Source of the DNA: Elmis aenea
Taxonomy: Eukaryota; Arthropoda; Insecta; Coleoptera; Elmidae
Reading direction: 5' to 3'
Assembly: GCA_947652605.1 (NCBI GenBank)
Contig: CANTFG010000129.1
Coordinates: forward strand, 248,001-312,000
Length of the DNA: 64,000 bases
The notes under the pieces were generated by a model. That model was not told where the DNA came from, did no database searches, and was given only the letters and a program-made list of their open reading frames with translations. Below, piece by piece: positions 31,994 to 42,784 of the stretch; the first letter of the stretch is position 1, and every line of letters starts with the position of its first letter. The position numbers and the translations under genes are program-made.

Positions 31994-32375
31994 GCATGGT
32001 CAGAAGAAATAATACCGAAAGACTGGGAGATAGGGATGATACTGTCTATAATTAAGAAGGGGGACAACAAAGATTGCAATAATTACAAAGTCATAATGCT
32101 TCTTAACACAGCACTAAAATTGTACGAACAAATACTAGCACAGAAGCTAACGAAAATATTAGATAAAACATTAACAGAATTACAAAGTGGATTAAGAAAA
32201 GGTAGGAGTGTTCAGGATCACATATTCACAATTAAACAGATTATAACTAAAACACAACTAAAAACAGAAAAAGCATACTTCGGATTTATAGATCTACAAA
32301 GAGCATTCGATAAAGTGCCTAAACGAAAAGTTTTGTAGATCCTTGAGGAAAGAAAGGTAGACAAACACCATTGGT
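31986..32375 (+). pseudogene. Non-LTR ORF2 RT domain; 3' half of the element split by the hAT
   Basis: It continues the 19990-20744 reading as MNKAWSEEIIPKDWEIG, LSIIKKGDNKDCNNYK (family PI-KKGD..C.NYRGI), LKLYEQILAQKL, LQSGLRKGRSVQDHI and FGFIDLQRAFDKVPK with the first catalytic Asp (about 32290). A TAG at 32336 and the loss of similarity near 32375 end it. The PQGS and YADD blocks are absent. The same stretch is repeated in 44527-44880. Confidence 0.87.
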
Positions 32376-32689
32376 GATCATTTAAATCTAAAATTAATAT
32401 TTCTTGAATTATTACGTCTTATTTAAAAAAATATCTATCAATTTCTTTAGAAATTGTATGATATGCAGTGTAATTGTATGCAATGCCTAATTTGGCATAT
32501 TGACAGAAGTATGAACAAATGAAACAATCAAGTTAAAGCTTAAAATACTCTCTAAACTTTATTACACATGCTCCACAAAATTTATCTTAAGCTATATAAT
32601 TTTGATGTGTGAGAAAGACAATTCATTATTGCGAAAAATTACATCACTACAAAACGATCAACAAAACACGAGCAACATTATCGCGAAAG
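32376..32689. other. No recognised feature
   Basis: AT-rich DNA between the RT fragment and an unassigned minus-strand frame. Confidence 0.45.
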
Positions 32690-32965
32690 TTATTGTGTGT
32701 TCCTGGCCTTGCCACATATTCTACAATTATTTGTATTAAAATCAATTGCAAAACTATAGTTAATCAAACGACTTAGCCAAAGATTTCGATTTCCACATCC
32801 AGAAAATATTTCTGAGTCACAATAATGGGGTTAGTTATCGGGAATACGGACCATATGTTTGTCGTACACATTCCCAAATATACGGTCAAGTATCATTGCC
32901 ATGAAATTATTTTGGTCGTCGGTTGATCCAGCAGTTCTTCTTATTGCCACATCATCACAAACTTT
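32690..32965 (-). pseudogene. Unassigned cysteine-containing coding remnant
   Basis: On the minus strand a frame of about 90 codons reads KVCDDVAIRRTAGSTDD, FMAMILDRIFGNVYDKHM, an in-frame TAA (32831-32833), then YCDSEIFSGCGNRNLWL and NNCRICGKARNTQ before the final TAA (32690-32692). The composition is protein-like: few Lys/Asn runs, six Cys, amphipathic stretches. It is unlike the retroelement fragments around it. I do not recognise the family. It could be a broken host exon or a captured gene piece. The upstream limit is an in-frame TGA next to an AG, so an exon edge is possible but not shown. Confidence 0.3.
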
Positions 32966-33125
32966 TCATATCAAAATATTGCTTAATTGTATATCAATTT
33001 CGTTTATTTTTATACATGTCCACACAACTAATTAGCTCGATTAATTATACATGTTGCGTTAATCCAATCCAATTATTTGTCTTTCTTTGAATATCATAAC
33101 TATATAAGACTAACAAGGTTAACTT

Positions 33126-33547
33126 GACCAAAGAACGATGAACATGATCAAGGAAGTAATGACAGATATAAAAGAAATAAAATATGACCAGAGGTCATAT
33201 CAAGAGAAACTGAACGAACTGAAACAGAAAAATTAATTGCTGAAAAATGAAAACAAGATAATAAAAGAGAAGATGAAATCCGTAGAAGATAGGAGTTAGT
33301 AGACTGGAAAAAGATAGAACCAAAAGTGATATCGTTGTGACAGGCTTGGAGATAAAAACTGATAACAAAGCAGACCTCATACATGAATTTGAACACCTTA
33401 TTGAAAAACGGAACGGGTATAAAAGTTCAGATTAAAAACGCCATACAGATAGAAACAAAAGCATGTAAGTTAGAACTAGTCAAACCACTAGAAAAAGAAA
33501 AGGTAATGAAAAACCAGTATAAGTTAAAACAACTCCAAGAAATAGTA
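33126..33547 (+). pseudogene. Non-LTR ORF1, 5' part, split by a mariner
   Basis: The sequence reads MNMIKEVMTDIKEIKYDQ, EKLNELKQKN and KNENKIIKEKMKS (coiled-coil type), then KSDIVVTGLEIKTDNKAD (about 33320-33374) and, one frame over, GIKVQIKNAIQIETKACKLELV and KNQYKLKQLQEIVY up to 33548. The layout matches the ORF1 at 13187-13950. It is broken by stops and a frameshift and then by the mariner at 33550. The remainder resumes at 35407. Confidence 0.75.
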
Positions 33548-33549
33548 TA

Positions 33550-35404
33550 CAGGTCCTGCATTAGTACGTCGGGCTTTCATAGCGCCCCGCCCGTAGGAGA
33601 TAGACAAAAAACTTAAAGGCGTAAAATTATTGGTTTAAAAAGATCTACGTCGTAAAATTATTTTCAACTATACAGGGTGTTCCATTTTCGCGCTATAGCA
33701 AAAACAAAGATTTTTTTAAATGGAACACCCTGTATATGTTTAGGTCTTCGGATGTAATTTTTTAACCTCTACATGAATGTCTTTTCATTTTTTGATTTTG
33801 TGGCAGTGTTGCCAACTTATTAATTTTTTTCCGAAAAATCTGACATAAGCAGGCTTAACTTTAAAAAATCGTAGCGACCTCGTTTCTTGAAGTGAAGAAA
33901 TAAGTTTTAACAATAATGTTAGTCCAGTTAGGGAGCAACATTTTAAAAATAAAAAATTTAACTTTATTGATACAGGGTGTTCACAAAAAAATGCCAAACT
34001 TTTGAAACTTCAAAGTGACATAACTCATTTTTTTCAAATGTAAACACCCTTGTTTTATTATGCTATTCGATAGCATTCTTTCTCCCCTTCAATTTTTATG
34101 AAGGGTGTCCTATGTCTAAACCCCGTAGTTGTTGAGATATTCAATACTTTTCAAAAAAGTAGCCATTTAATTGCATTTTTATGTACCGAAGTAGAAACAA
34201 GTGCCAAAATATAAGCAAGTGTCAACTTAACATTTGAATAAGTTTAGAATTTAAGCGGATATTAATTACGTAATACAATTAATCGTTTTTATTCAGAAAC
34301 TATGAAAAGTAACAAATTGAAAATACATAAAAGAGAAACGAGTACAATAAATGTTCGAAATGTTTTCCATTTTCATCCAGGCACAAATCTATTCTCTGCT
34401 TAAAAGATCTTTGCACTCTTCTTAATATTTCAGGTGAAATACTTGTAAAAACGTCAACAATTCGTTGTTGCAAATTTATTGCTGTTGTCGGTGGTTCGTT
34501 ATACACAATTCCTTTCACTTATCCCCACAAAAAAAATCAAGTTTAGTCAAATCAGGTGATCTGGCAGGCCACCTGGTGGGTCCACTTCTACTAAAAATGG
34601 AATATTGTAGTCGTTTATCTTTCATGTATTTTCAATTAGTTACTTTTTCATAGTTTCTGAATAAAAACGATTAATTGTATTACGTAATTAATATCCGCTT
34701 AAATTCTAAACTTATTGAAATGTTAAGTTGACACTTGCTTACATTTTGGCAATTGTTTCTACTTCGGTGCATAAAAATGCAATCAAATGGCTACTTTTTT
34801 GAAAAGTATTGAATATCTCAACAACTACGGGGCTTAGACATAGGACACCCTTCATAAAAATTGAAGGGGAGAAAAAATGCTATCGAATAGCATAATAAAA
34901 CAAGGGTGTTTATATTTGAAAAAAATTAGTTATGTCACTTTGAAGTTTAGAAAGTTTGACATTTTTTTGTGAACACCCTGTATCAATAAAGTTAAATTTT
35001 AATTTTTTAAATGTTGCTCCCTAACTGGACTAACATTATTGTTAAAACTTATTTCTTCACTTCAAGAAACGAGGTCGCTACGATTTTTTAAAGTTAAGCC
35101 TGCTTATTGTCAGATTTTTCGGAAAAAAATTAATAAGTTGGCAACACTGCCACAAAATCAAAAAATGAAAAGACATTCATGTAGAGGTTAAAAAATTACA
35201 TCCGAAGACCTAAAAATATACAGGGTGTTCCATTTAAAAAAATCTTTGTTTTTGCTATAGCGCGAAAATGGAACACCCTGTATAGTTGAAAATAATTATA
35301 CGACGTAGATCTTTTTAAACCAATAATTTTACGCGTTTAAGCTTTTTGTCTATCTCCTACGGGCGGGGCGCTATGAAAACCCGACGTACTAATGCAGGAC
35401 CCTG
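33550..35404 (-). mobile_element. Mariner-type element with inverted repeats of about 750 bp, internally deleted
   Basis: The ends CAGGTCCTGCATTAG and CTAATGCAGGACCCTG are flanked by TA (33548-33549, 35405-35406). Joining the flanks brings the two halves of an ORF1 together. The arms are 33550-34315 and about 34620-35404. Each arm holds, at mirrored positions, a short unit bounded by CAGGGTGTTCCATTT and AAATGGAACACCCTG (33674-33735 and about 35219-35281). Each also holds a second unit starting CAGGGTGTTCACAAAA (33973-34051 and its mirror). The centre keeps only a transposase tail. Confidence 0.92.
34300..34590 (-). pseudogene. C-terminal remnant of a mariner-type transposase
   Basis: On the minus strand a degraded WPPxSPDLTKLDFF-like block (34540-34590, around the third Asp) is followed by PPTTAINLQQRIVDVFTSI, PEILRRVQRSFKQRIDLCL and GKHFEHLL. 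This is the tail of the DUF4817/DDE_3-type transposases. The N-terminal helix-turn-helix and the first two catalytic residues are deleted. The natural stop is lost and the frame runs into the arm. Confidence 0.75.
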
Positions 35405-35406
35405 TA

Positions 35407-35870
35407 TAAACATCGAAATGACGAAGCAGGAACTGGAAATTCAAAAGAAGCTAAAACAAATAGCGGAAGAAGAGAGACAGAAAGAAAGAACAACGAAAAT
35501 AGGATATTAAAAGATCACAATTGATGGACAAGAATGAAGATGGGACAGGGAGCAGAAAAAGTTGAAAGAAAATAAAACAACAACAAACCTCCAAAAAACT
35601 GAGAGTAAAGAATAACAGAAATATTAGGTCAACGATACAGCCAATGAAAAAGGAGAAAGAAAATAAATTTAAAAAAAAAAGAAATAAGAAAAGATAACAA
35701 GAGGACATCGGAAATGATACAAGCAATGAAAAAGGACATGCGAAAGGAAATAACAGAAAAGAGAAAAACACAAAAAGAACTCGACTCCAGAAACAACTCC
35801 AGAAAAAACGCCAGAAAAAAAACTCCTTACACCTTCATAGGTAGATAGGCTTTAGGATTAAGTAAGTATT
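35407..35870 (+). pseudogene. Non-LTR ORF1, 3' part
   Basis: It resumes after the mariner as NIEMTKQELEIQKKLKQIAEEERQKER (about 35410-35490), then KIGY and KITIDGQE, equivalent to the KIGYQKLIINGK block of the ORF1 at 13187-13950. Stops and A-rich indels follow. It ends at the hAT inserted at 35880. Confidence 0.7.
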
Positions 35871-35879
35871 AGAGTAAAG

Positions 35880-38510
35880 CAGGGTTGAGCAGATTTAAAT
35901 CAATTGATTTAAATCATGATTTAAATCAAGTGATTTTTTTAAAAAAATCATTGATTTAAATCACGATTTAAATCAAGTGAAAAAAAAAACATCTATTTAA
36001 ATCACTTATTATATGAGTAGGTAATAAAACATTTATAACAAAACAAAATTTTATTTTCTCAAATAAAAAAAACATTAGGTATATGGTATTTATGTATATA
36101 AGTATTAAAAAAAAAACAACAGTTCTTATATGTGTATACGTATTAAATACATACTTATACGTAACGTAACGAAACGTAATTCATTTAAAATAATATATAA
36201 TAATATACATTTATAAATTTTTGGTATTGTAATGTTGGAATAAAAATACCAGTTTTGCAGCCTTTTCAGTTCCCAGTTTATTTCTTATTGTCGAATGGAC
36301 CAATCCAAATGTTGAAAAAATTCTTTCAACTGAGGCCGAAGAAGTTACACTGCACATTAGTTGTGTTAATATTGGCAACACTTTATTAATATCGGAAACA
36401 TCTTTTTGTGATTTTCACCACTGTATTGGAGTAACATTATTAATAATTTCCTCACTAAACATAACAGATTTAAATGGATCAGATTTAGCTTCAAATTTTA
36501 TTATTATGTGTAATAAACCACTGTGTGGGTAACTTTCTGCTGCTACTTTTAAAGCTGCGTCTTTTTCATTATATTTTAAAGGAAATTTTGTTTTTCTAGG
36601 GTCTAATAAATAAGCCAAAAAATGGTCCGGTGTCAAAGCTTGAGTATATCGTTTTTGAAATGCAGCCATTTGTTTAATATTTAATGTAATAGTATCATCA
36701 AAAACAGCCTCAAGTTCTTTCCATGCTTCTACAGCATCAGCTAAAAATGCATCTGTTCTTTGTAATTTGTCTAAAGTTACGGAAATTGGTTTTATTATTT
36801 TTAAAAAATCTTTTGCCCATCGTTTCAGTTTAATGTTAGACACCTTTTGGAATATTAAAGAATCAATTTGGTCTTTGTTCTCTTCACAAATTTGTAACAA
36901 TTTCTGCCATTCTTGTGTAAATATTTCCAAGCAATCTGCAAGAGTATTCCATCTTACGTCTTGAGGCAATATTAACGCCTTACCTCCGGCAGCTTTATAT
37001 TTAGCACTTGCCAAATGATTATTACGGAAATACTTAACAACATGCACAACATTTTCTTTAATATCGCGTATCTGCAAGTCCTTGGAAAGTAAATTTAGAA
37101 TGTGTGCTGAACATCCATAGGTTATCACATTTACATCGGTTACTTCATTTTTAATGTTTTCTCTCATTTTGCTCATATTAGCTGCATTATCTGTAACGAA
37201 ACTTGAAACTGCACAATTATATTGAGTTTTGCACTTATTTATTAAACTGATTGCTTTACTTGTTAAATAATCGGCTGTATGTGCATGTCCTGATGTATCT
37301 ATACTTTCAAGGAGGAAGGTTGATCCATAATCTGTTGTTACAGTAGCGCAAATTATCGGTTCGTTATGTACATTTGACCAACCATCTAAGGAAAGGCAAA
37401 CCGAACTATTTGTTAATTTTGCAAGACATTTTTCTTTTTCTTCCATGTACACTTCATTTAATAATGTTGAAGATACAGCGAACCTAGAAGGTGGTGAATA
37501 ACCTGGCCGTAACATTTCGATTGCTTTTATCACTTCTGGTTGTTCGATACATCTGAAACTACTATTTGTCGCATAAATAGCTTTTGCGATTTGTCTATCA
37601 AGATTTTTCTTTAACTCGTTAGAAGTACGCACTACAAATGATTTCATTAATAAATTTTCAGTCATTTCTTTTTTTTTTTAGCAGGTGGTGAGCTTATATT
37701 TGTATTTGTATCCATTCTAGACGTACTAGGTTGTGGATCAAAAAACTCTTTCGGTTGACTTGTTTCTATGGTGGTAGGATTAGAATCTGTGTCAGTATCT
37801 TCTGTATTACATTCAGTAACTTCATTCATATGCATTTGTTTCTTCTGACATTTTTCACGGTGTGCTTTTAATCTTTGTACCAGACCTTGTATTTCTTCTT
37901 TGCAATATTTACAAACTGCTCTGCTCCCAGCTTTCCCTTTCAATTTGTTTGATTTTTCTATAAAATGTTGCCAAACACTATCCCTTTTCCTTCCTGACAT
38001 TATGTTGCGTTTATTTATGTGATGTGTACACGTTTGCTAACTAAAATGAACTGAATAACAGAATCTGGGATACCCTTACATACAAAACTGCATTTGCATG
38101 TTTAGACAAGTATTTTCAGGCATAGAATTCGATCACAGGTCACATATAGTTGATGATGAATAGCAAGCATGGTTTTGTAGATCATATACTACACTTTAAA
38201 ATGTAAATATAATCATACTGTTTATTGCTTGTTAAGACAAAGACTTAATTATATATAACATCACTATTTAGCACTGATTTTTTTCGAAATTTTTATTCAT
38301 TATATTTAATGTTTTATTTTAACAAAAATTCTCCAATGAATTAAATATATTGGTTATTAAATATATTAGCACAAAACAGAAATAGCATGCAAATATGAAC
38401 ATTTCATTTAATTTTAAAAAAATCTGATTTAAATCAAAAAAATCTGATTTAAATCAAATAAATCGATTTTTTTGATTTTTTTTTTAAAATCATGATTTTT
38501 ATCAACCATG
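35880..38510 (-). mobile_element. Full-length hAT transposon with near-intact transposase, 2631 bp
   Basis: The ends are CAGGGTTGAGCAG and, reverse complemented from the right, CATGGTTGATAAA. The perfect 8-bp duplication GAGTAAAG is at 35872-35879 and 38511-38518. The subterminal regions are rich in GATTTAAATC palindromes (about 35890-36000 and 38420-38470). One gene fills most of the interior on the minus strand. A truncated end of the same family is at 16246. Confidence 0.95.
36211..38000 (-). pseudogene. hAT transposase with BED zinc finger; one frameshift and one stop
   Basis: Residues 1-112 (38000-37665) carry a BED finger: W-x2-F near the start, then CKYC and LKAHREKC as the C-x2-C and H-x5-C ligands. 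The frame shifts in a run of A's (about 37670-37680), where the first frame ends and the next starts at overlapping ATGA. The second frame (37665-36418) contains the RNase H-like core: CLSLDGWSN (first Asp), FVTDNAANM (second Asp), YGCSAHILNLL and DVRWNTLADCL. An in-frame TGA at 36415-36417 follows QW. The same frame then continues as KSQKDVSDINKVLPIL and the hATC dimerisation segment SASVERIFSTFG and STIRNKL, ending at TAA 36211-36213. The total of about 595 codons is normal for the family. With only two lesions this is one of the youngest coding elements here. Confidence 0.93.
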
Positions 38511-38518
38511 GAGTAAAG

Positions 38519-39615
38519 CATTCGAATTTGGTCTACCCTATACAGGTAGCTTTATTAGTCATTTGCATTTTGAACACTAAACCACGTGTAATCTCCTTTT
38601 AATCACTTAATTAACAATTCGTTGTAAAACAAGTGAATAAATCAGTGGTTTAAAACACGTGTGTCCGTTCTATAAACTATAAAGAAACTATTACACAGAA
38701 AAGCAAGCTAAACTGCATGTTTCAAGGCGGTTAAAGGCTTCTAAATTGAAGAGAGTTGCTCTATTTGTTTGACACACATCAAGAATTAGGTTATTTAAGT
38801 TAGGTTACCATGTCATACGCCATTCTCCTGAGTTGTGGTAGTCCCACTGGCACAATCCCGAATCTATTGGAACATTTAAAAAATGTGCCCACGTAAAGAA
38901 TTGCGATTCTGATTAATTGAAAATCGATTCTGCTTATTCCATTTACTCCGATGTAGGTCATTACCGTACATTTTTTGGAGTTAATGTTGGATTGGTTTCT
39001 TGGTGTCGCTTTATCCGTATGTTGAAGTATCGGAGAGTTAAAAGCGACGCAGAAATACACACACGTGCCGATTATAAACGTATAATAAAGATTAACTGCG
39101 ACATATTTCGTGAAAAATGCATGATTTGTTGGGTTTCATTATTCGCTGCATTGTATTGGATGCCACAAAGATTTTTACATTTTGTGTTTCATGCTAGGCC
39201 CACGCATTTATTTCTGCTGGAGTGATCGAAACAATTTTGCAGGCATAATTGTTACATGTCAGCTATACGTGACTGCTATTGAATAATAAATGTAGAAAAA
39301 AAAATTCTGAAGCGAATTATTTTAAGGCTTCTTACTAATTTAAATTTAAAGAAATCTTAATTATTCTTATAATAGCTTAGACAACTGCCATGGCATATCG
39401 ACTTTAACTTTTTAACGTTTCTTTAAAACTTTCTTAGGCGACAGTAATTTGTTAAATTGTTATTTATATTACATTTTTACACCAATTCACAGGGTGAATA
39501 AAGTTCAAGGATAGTCATTGTTACGTTGCTCTTTTTTTTACCACGCCACTAGCAAATAATGCTTGATAAGTAAGAGGGAGATATCTAAAGAAACTAAAAC
39601 ACGAGTATTTAATGC
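38519..39615. other. Anonymous DNA with overlapping antisense ORFs near 38.8-39.2 kb
   Basis: An 86-codon minus-strand frame (38800-39060) and a 102-codon plus-strand frame (38917-39225) overlap in a patch of higher G+C. Neither has motifs that I recognise. The minus-strand frame has an RIAILYVGTFF stretch that could be a short hydrophobic segment. They may be chance frames or host exon debris. Confidence 0.25.
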
Positions 39616-39623
39616 AGTGTACC

Positions 39624-41509
39624 CAGGGCCCGATCTAGCTTTTCCGCCGCCCTGGGCAAAAACGATTTTTGTCGCCCTTTATATTTAATTATAAATTATT
39701 TTTTTTAAGTATAATTTTTTGCAGAGAGTGTAATTTTTGCAGGTATTTATTGAATAACAAGTCTTTTGTTTCATAAAAAAATTTAAATCCATAAAAATCA
39801 GTAACATAAAATGAAAAATATAAGTAGGAGATAGGTACATGTTTTTTCTTAAAAAAAAAAAGAAACAACACAAAATATTTTTTTTAAATTAATAAAAAAA
39901 CAACATAAAAATTAAATATTTTACTGCTTCGCGAGGGATATTCATATTATTATTATATGCAACGACAGATTGGTATTACATATATCACAATACAGAGGAT
40001 GTTGACTGAAAATATCGTACAAAGGACTATACCATACAAAATTAAATATTTGCAAATATTGGCTTCCATGATTATTTTACGACAAAAGTGTAAACATAAA
40101 AGTTTTTCATAATCAAAAACTACTTAAGATTCTTCACTTGCATTTTCAATTTGGTTACCATTTTCGCTCCCATGCGTTAACATCAGCAAAATGGCACAAT
40201 TTTTAAATTTTTTTAGACATTTCTCACTTTTCTAGAATTTGAAATTTTTACTAAATGAATATGAAATGGCAAATAAATAAGCGCTATTATATCTTGCATG
40301 AAGGTAAGTTTAATGTGATCTAAATTTTAAAAGTGCAGTTGGCATCATTATTCGGAAAATAACAGTGTTTAAAAAAACTCTACACGCCAGGACGCTACAA
40401 AGACAAAGATATCTGAGTTCTGTTTGTTCCAAAAACTTCGTTAATATTTTGTAATAATTTCGTCTTGATATAGTAGTGACCTATTTATATAAATTAAAAA
40501 AAGTTCTCATATGTGTCATTTTACGCTACACGCGCTTTCCAAAATTTACGAGGTCGCACCTTAAAGTTATTTGACAGGTAAAGAATAATTTTTCACAGTA
40601 CAATTTGGCCAATCGATGAGAATAATTTTAAAAAATCGCCGAAATATGATAATAAATAAGTAAGATCAAGTTTTACCCATAAAAAATAATTTAAAACGCA
40701 AATTTTTCACCTTTCATAAAATTACGTCGTAATTTTACGTTGTAAAATGATCAGGAGAAATGATCAGGAGAAATGATCAGGAGAGCCAACACTTGCAACT
40801 AATTAATTTTGCATGCTAAAGTAAGGTGTCCAATTTTTTCTCACAAGTTTCGGGGACACTAACCAAGGGTTATGAAAAAAAACTCGACGAATTTTCGCGG
40901 AAATCATGCAAAATTCAATTAAAGAGCGGGAAGTTCAAACTCGGACAGTTTTGCTCATTTCAAAACTTCCTCCTATTCCAGTTTTCGTTTCCAATGAGCG
41001 ATTACACTGTTACAATATTGCCAGACAATAGGATTTGCATAATTTTGCAGTAATGCCGTACCATAGCTTCCATTAATTATTTTAAAAATTCATGAGAAAA
41101 TTATGTAAATCAGGACAAGAATTATCCGGGACTTGGGTCTTGTTTCGGGGACTGTCCCCGAAAATCGGGGACGAATGATCACCTTATGCCCTTATGGTAA
41201 AGTCCTTTTGTACAATACTCTCAGTCAACCTTGTATGTAAAACATAGTAAGTGACATTAAGTAAGAGAATTAGAATGAAAATAAATTTCAAAGTGGAATG
41301 ATTAACTTTAAACTAATCCTAAACGCTTTACCATCGGAGAACTATTATTGTACCCACTCTAAAGTACACTAAAACTCTGATGTATTTCTGTATACTCTAC
41401 TTTTTATTGGTTTTTTTGATTTTAATTTTCTCTTTCTACCAATTTTGCCGCCCCCAAATTTGCCGCTCTGGGCAGTTGCCCTGCTCGCGCCCCCCTGGAT
41501 CGGGCCCTG
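39624..41509. mobile_element. Non-autonomous hAT element, TSD AGTGTACC, 1886 bp
   Basis: The ends are CAGGGCCCGATCTAG and, reverse complemented, CAGGGCCCGATCCAG. The 8-bp duplication AGTGTACC is perfect (39616-39623 and 41510-41517). G+C-rich subterminal GCCGCCCTGGGC-type sequence is mirrored at both ends, and the interior is AT-rich. No transposase is visible. It contains the MITE at 40822-41186. Confidence 0.93.
40822..41186. mobile_element. MITE with TAAGGTG ends, copy 2, nested in a hAT
   Basis: The left end is TAAGGTGTCCAATTTTTTC and the right end, reverse complemented, is TAAGGTGATCATTCGTCC. GGGGACA lies about 30 bp inward on both sides. It is the same family as 11895-12249. A 75-codon frame inside (40826-41053) has no motif and is a by-product of the repeat. 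Confidence 0.65.
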
Positions 41510-41524
41510 AGTGTACCCCTTGTC

Positions 41525-41705
41525 AATCAGTCCATTTTAAAAGAATTTTATTTATGCATAGGACCTACTGTGTAGGTTTAGTGCGAAAATTGCTAATTCT
41601 TGCTTCCCACCTATACATTTTTCTGGTCATTGTATTTGACACATACATCCTGTAGAAGCTTCATGTCCACCTTGGGGGTCCTTGGCACCCTGGTATAGAA
41701 CACCT
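41525..41705 (+). repeat. hAT-type MITE, first copy
   Basis: It aligns with 42300-42470. Shared blocks include AGTCCATTT(T/C)AAAAGAA, TTTATTTATGCA, TTCTTGCTT and GGTCATTG. The right end GGTATAGAACACCTG resembles a hAT-type end. Its left part is cut by the hAT at 39624. Confidence 0.6.
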
Positions 41706-41706
41706 G

Positions 41707-42230
41707 TCTTACGGTATTAAAGTTATCATCCTATATGCGGTATATATTGCAAAAGAGGTACCGACGCTTGGGCGTCTTTTGCTAAAATTGACAAAATGGC
41801 TTCGACCATGTTAGCTAAACATGGCCAGCTAATTTGAGAACCATGACTTTCATATATTTCTAGTTATTTTATCTTATACGGGGTGTTGTCTTACGGTATT
41901 AATGTAAATATCCATATATGAGGTATATATTGCAAAAGAGGTATCGACGCTTGGACGTCGTTTGCTAAAATTGACAAAAACGGCTTTGACTATGTTAGCT
42001 AAACATGCCCAGGTAGTTTTAGAACATTGGCTTTAATAATTTTCTAGTTATTGTATCATATACGGTATTCATGTTATCATCTACATATGCGTTATATATT
42101 GCAAAAGAGGTACCGACGTTTGGACGTTCTTTCGCTAAAATTGACAAAAACGGCTTGGGCCATGTTAATTAAACATCCCAGGTAATTTTAGAACGCTGAC
42201 TTTAATAATTTTCTAGTTATTGTATCTTAC
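41707..42230 (+). repeat. Three-copy tandem repeat, unit about 172-181 bp
   Basis: Units start near 41707, 41888 and 42061. Each contains TATATTGCAAAAGAGGTA, a GGACGTC-like word, GCTAAAATTGACAAAA and TTTCTAGTTATT. It is flanked on both sides by copies of one MITE and is unrelated to the satellite at 54 kb. Confidence 0.88.
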
Positions 42231-42235
42231 CGCAG

Positions 42236-42470
42236 TGGTTTTGAATTCATTTCCATCAATGTACCTCTTGGCTTCACTGTGAAGCGTCATGTACTTCATG
42301 CCAGTTGGTCCATTTCAAAAGAACTTTATTTATGCACAAAACACACAAAATGTAAAAATATTTAGGGCGGAAATTGTTGGTTCTTGCTTTCCACCAATAA
42401 ATTATTCCGGTCATTGAATTTGATACGTACCTCTTGGAGGTCCATGGACCCCTGGTTTAGAACTCCTGGA
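42236..42470 (+). repeat. hAT-type MITE, second copy
   Basis: It runs from CAGTGGTTTTGAATTCA to GGTTTAGAACTCCTG. The terminal repeats are imperfect. The 8-bp flanks do not match, so the ends are provisional. Confidence 0.5.
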
Positions 42471-42784
42471 CTGGAAGAAAAAGGAGTCAGCTGCAGGGAT
42501 TTGTCACAGTTAACAAATGATAGACAAGGGAGAAATAACATAATTACTAGAAAAAAATACTTTGATCCTTGCACCAAAAGGTACAAAAAAAACCGCTTAA
42601 AAGAGAAGAAAGAGAGAGAATTAAATATTGGTTGTGCGTAGATCAAAAACATAATACCAAATTCTTTTTACAATATTACCAATAATCGTGGCATCTCTAA
42701 AGATTAAAAGCAAATTCATTTATAACCATTCAAAATTTATAGCTTTCTATATTTCGGTATTAAAAATATATACATATTACAACT
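42471..42784. other. No recognised feature
   Basis: About 310 bp. ORFs on both strands here are short and without motifs. Confidence 0.4.

Noticed and set aside
38800..39225. Overlapping sense and antisense ORFs as a host gene.
   Set aside because: No family motif, no splice signals and mutual overlap; kept only as a low-confidence note.
42236..42470. 8-bp target duplication for the MITE with the CAGTGGTTTTGAA end.
   Set aside because: The flanks TCTTACCG and GACTGGAA do not match, so the ends or the family assignment are not settled.
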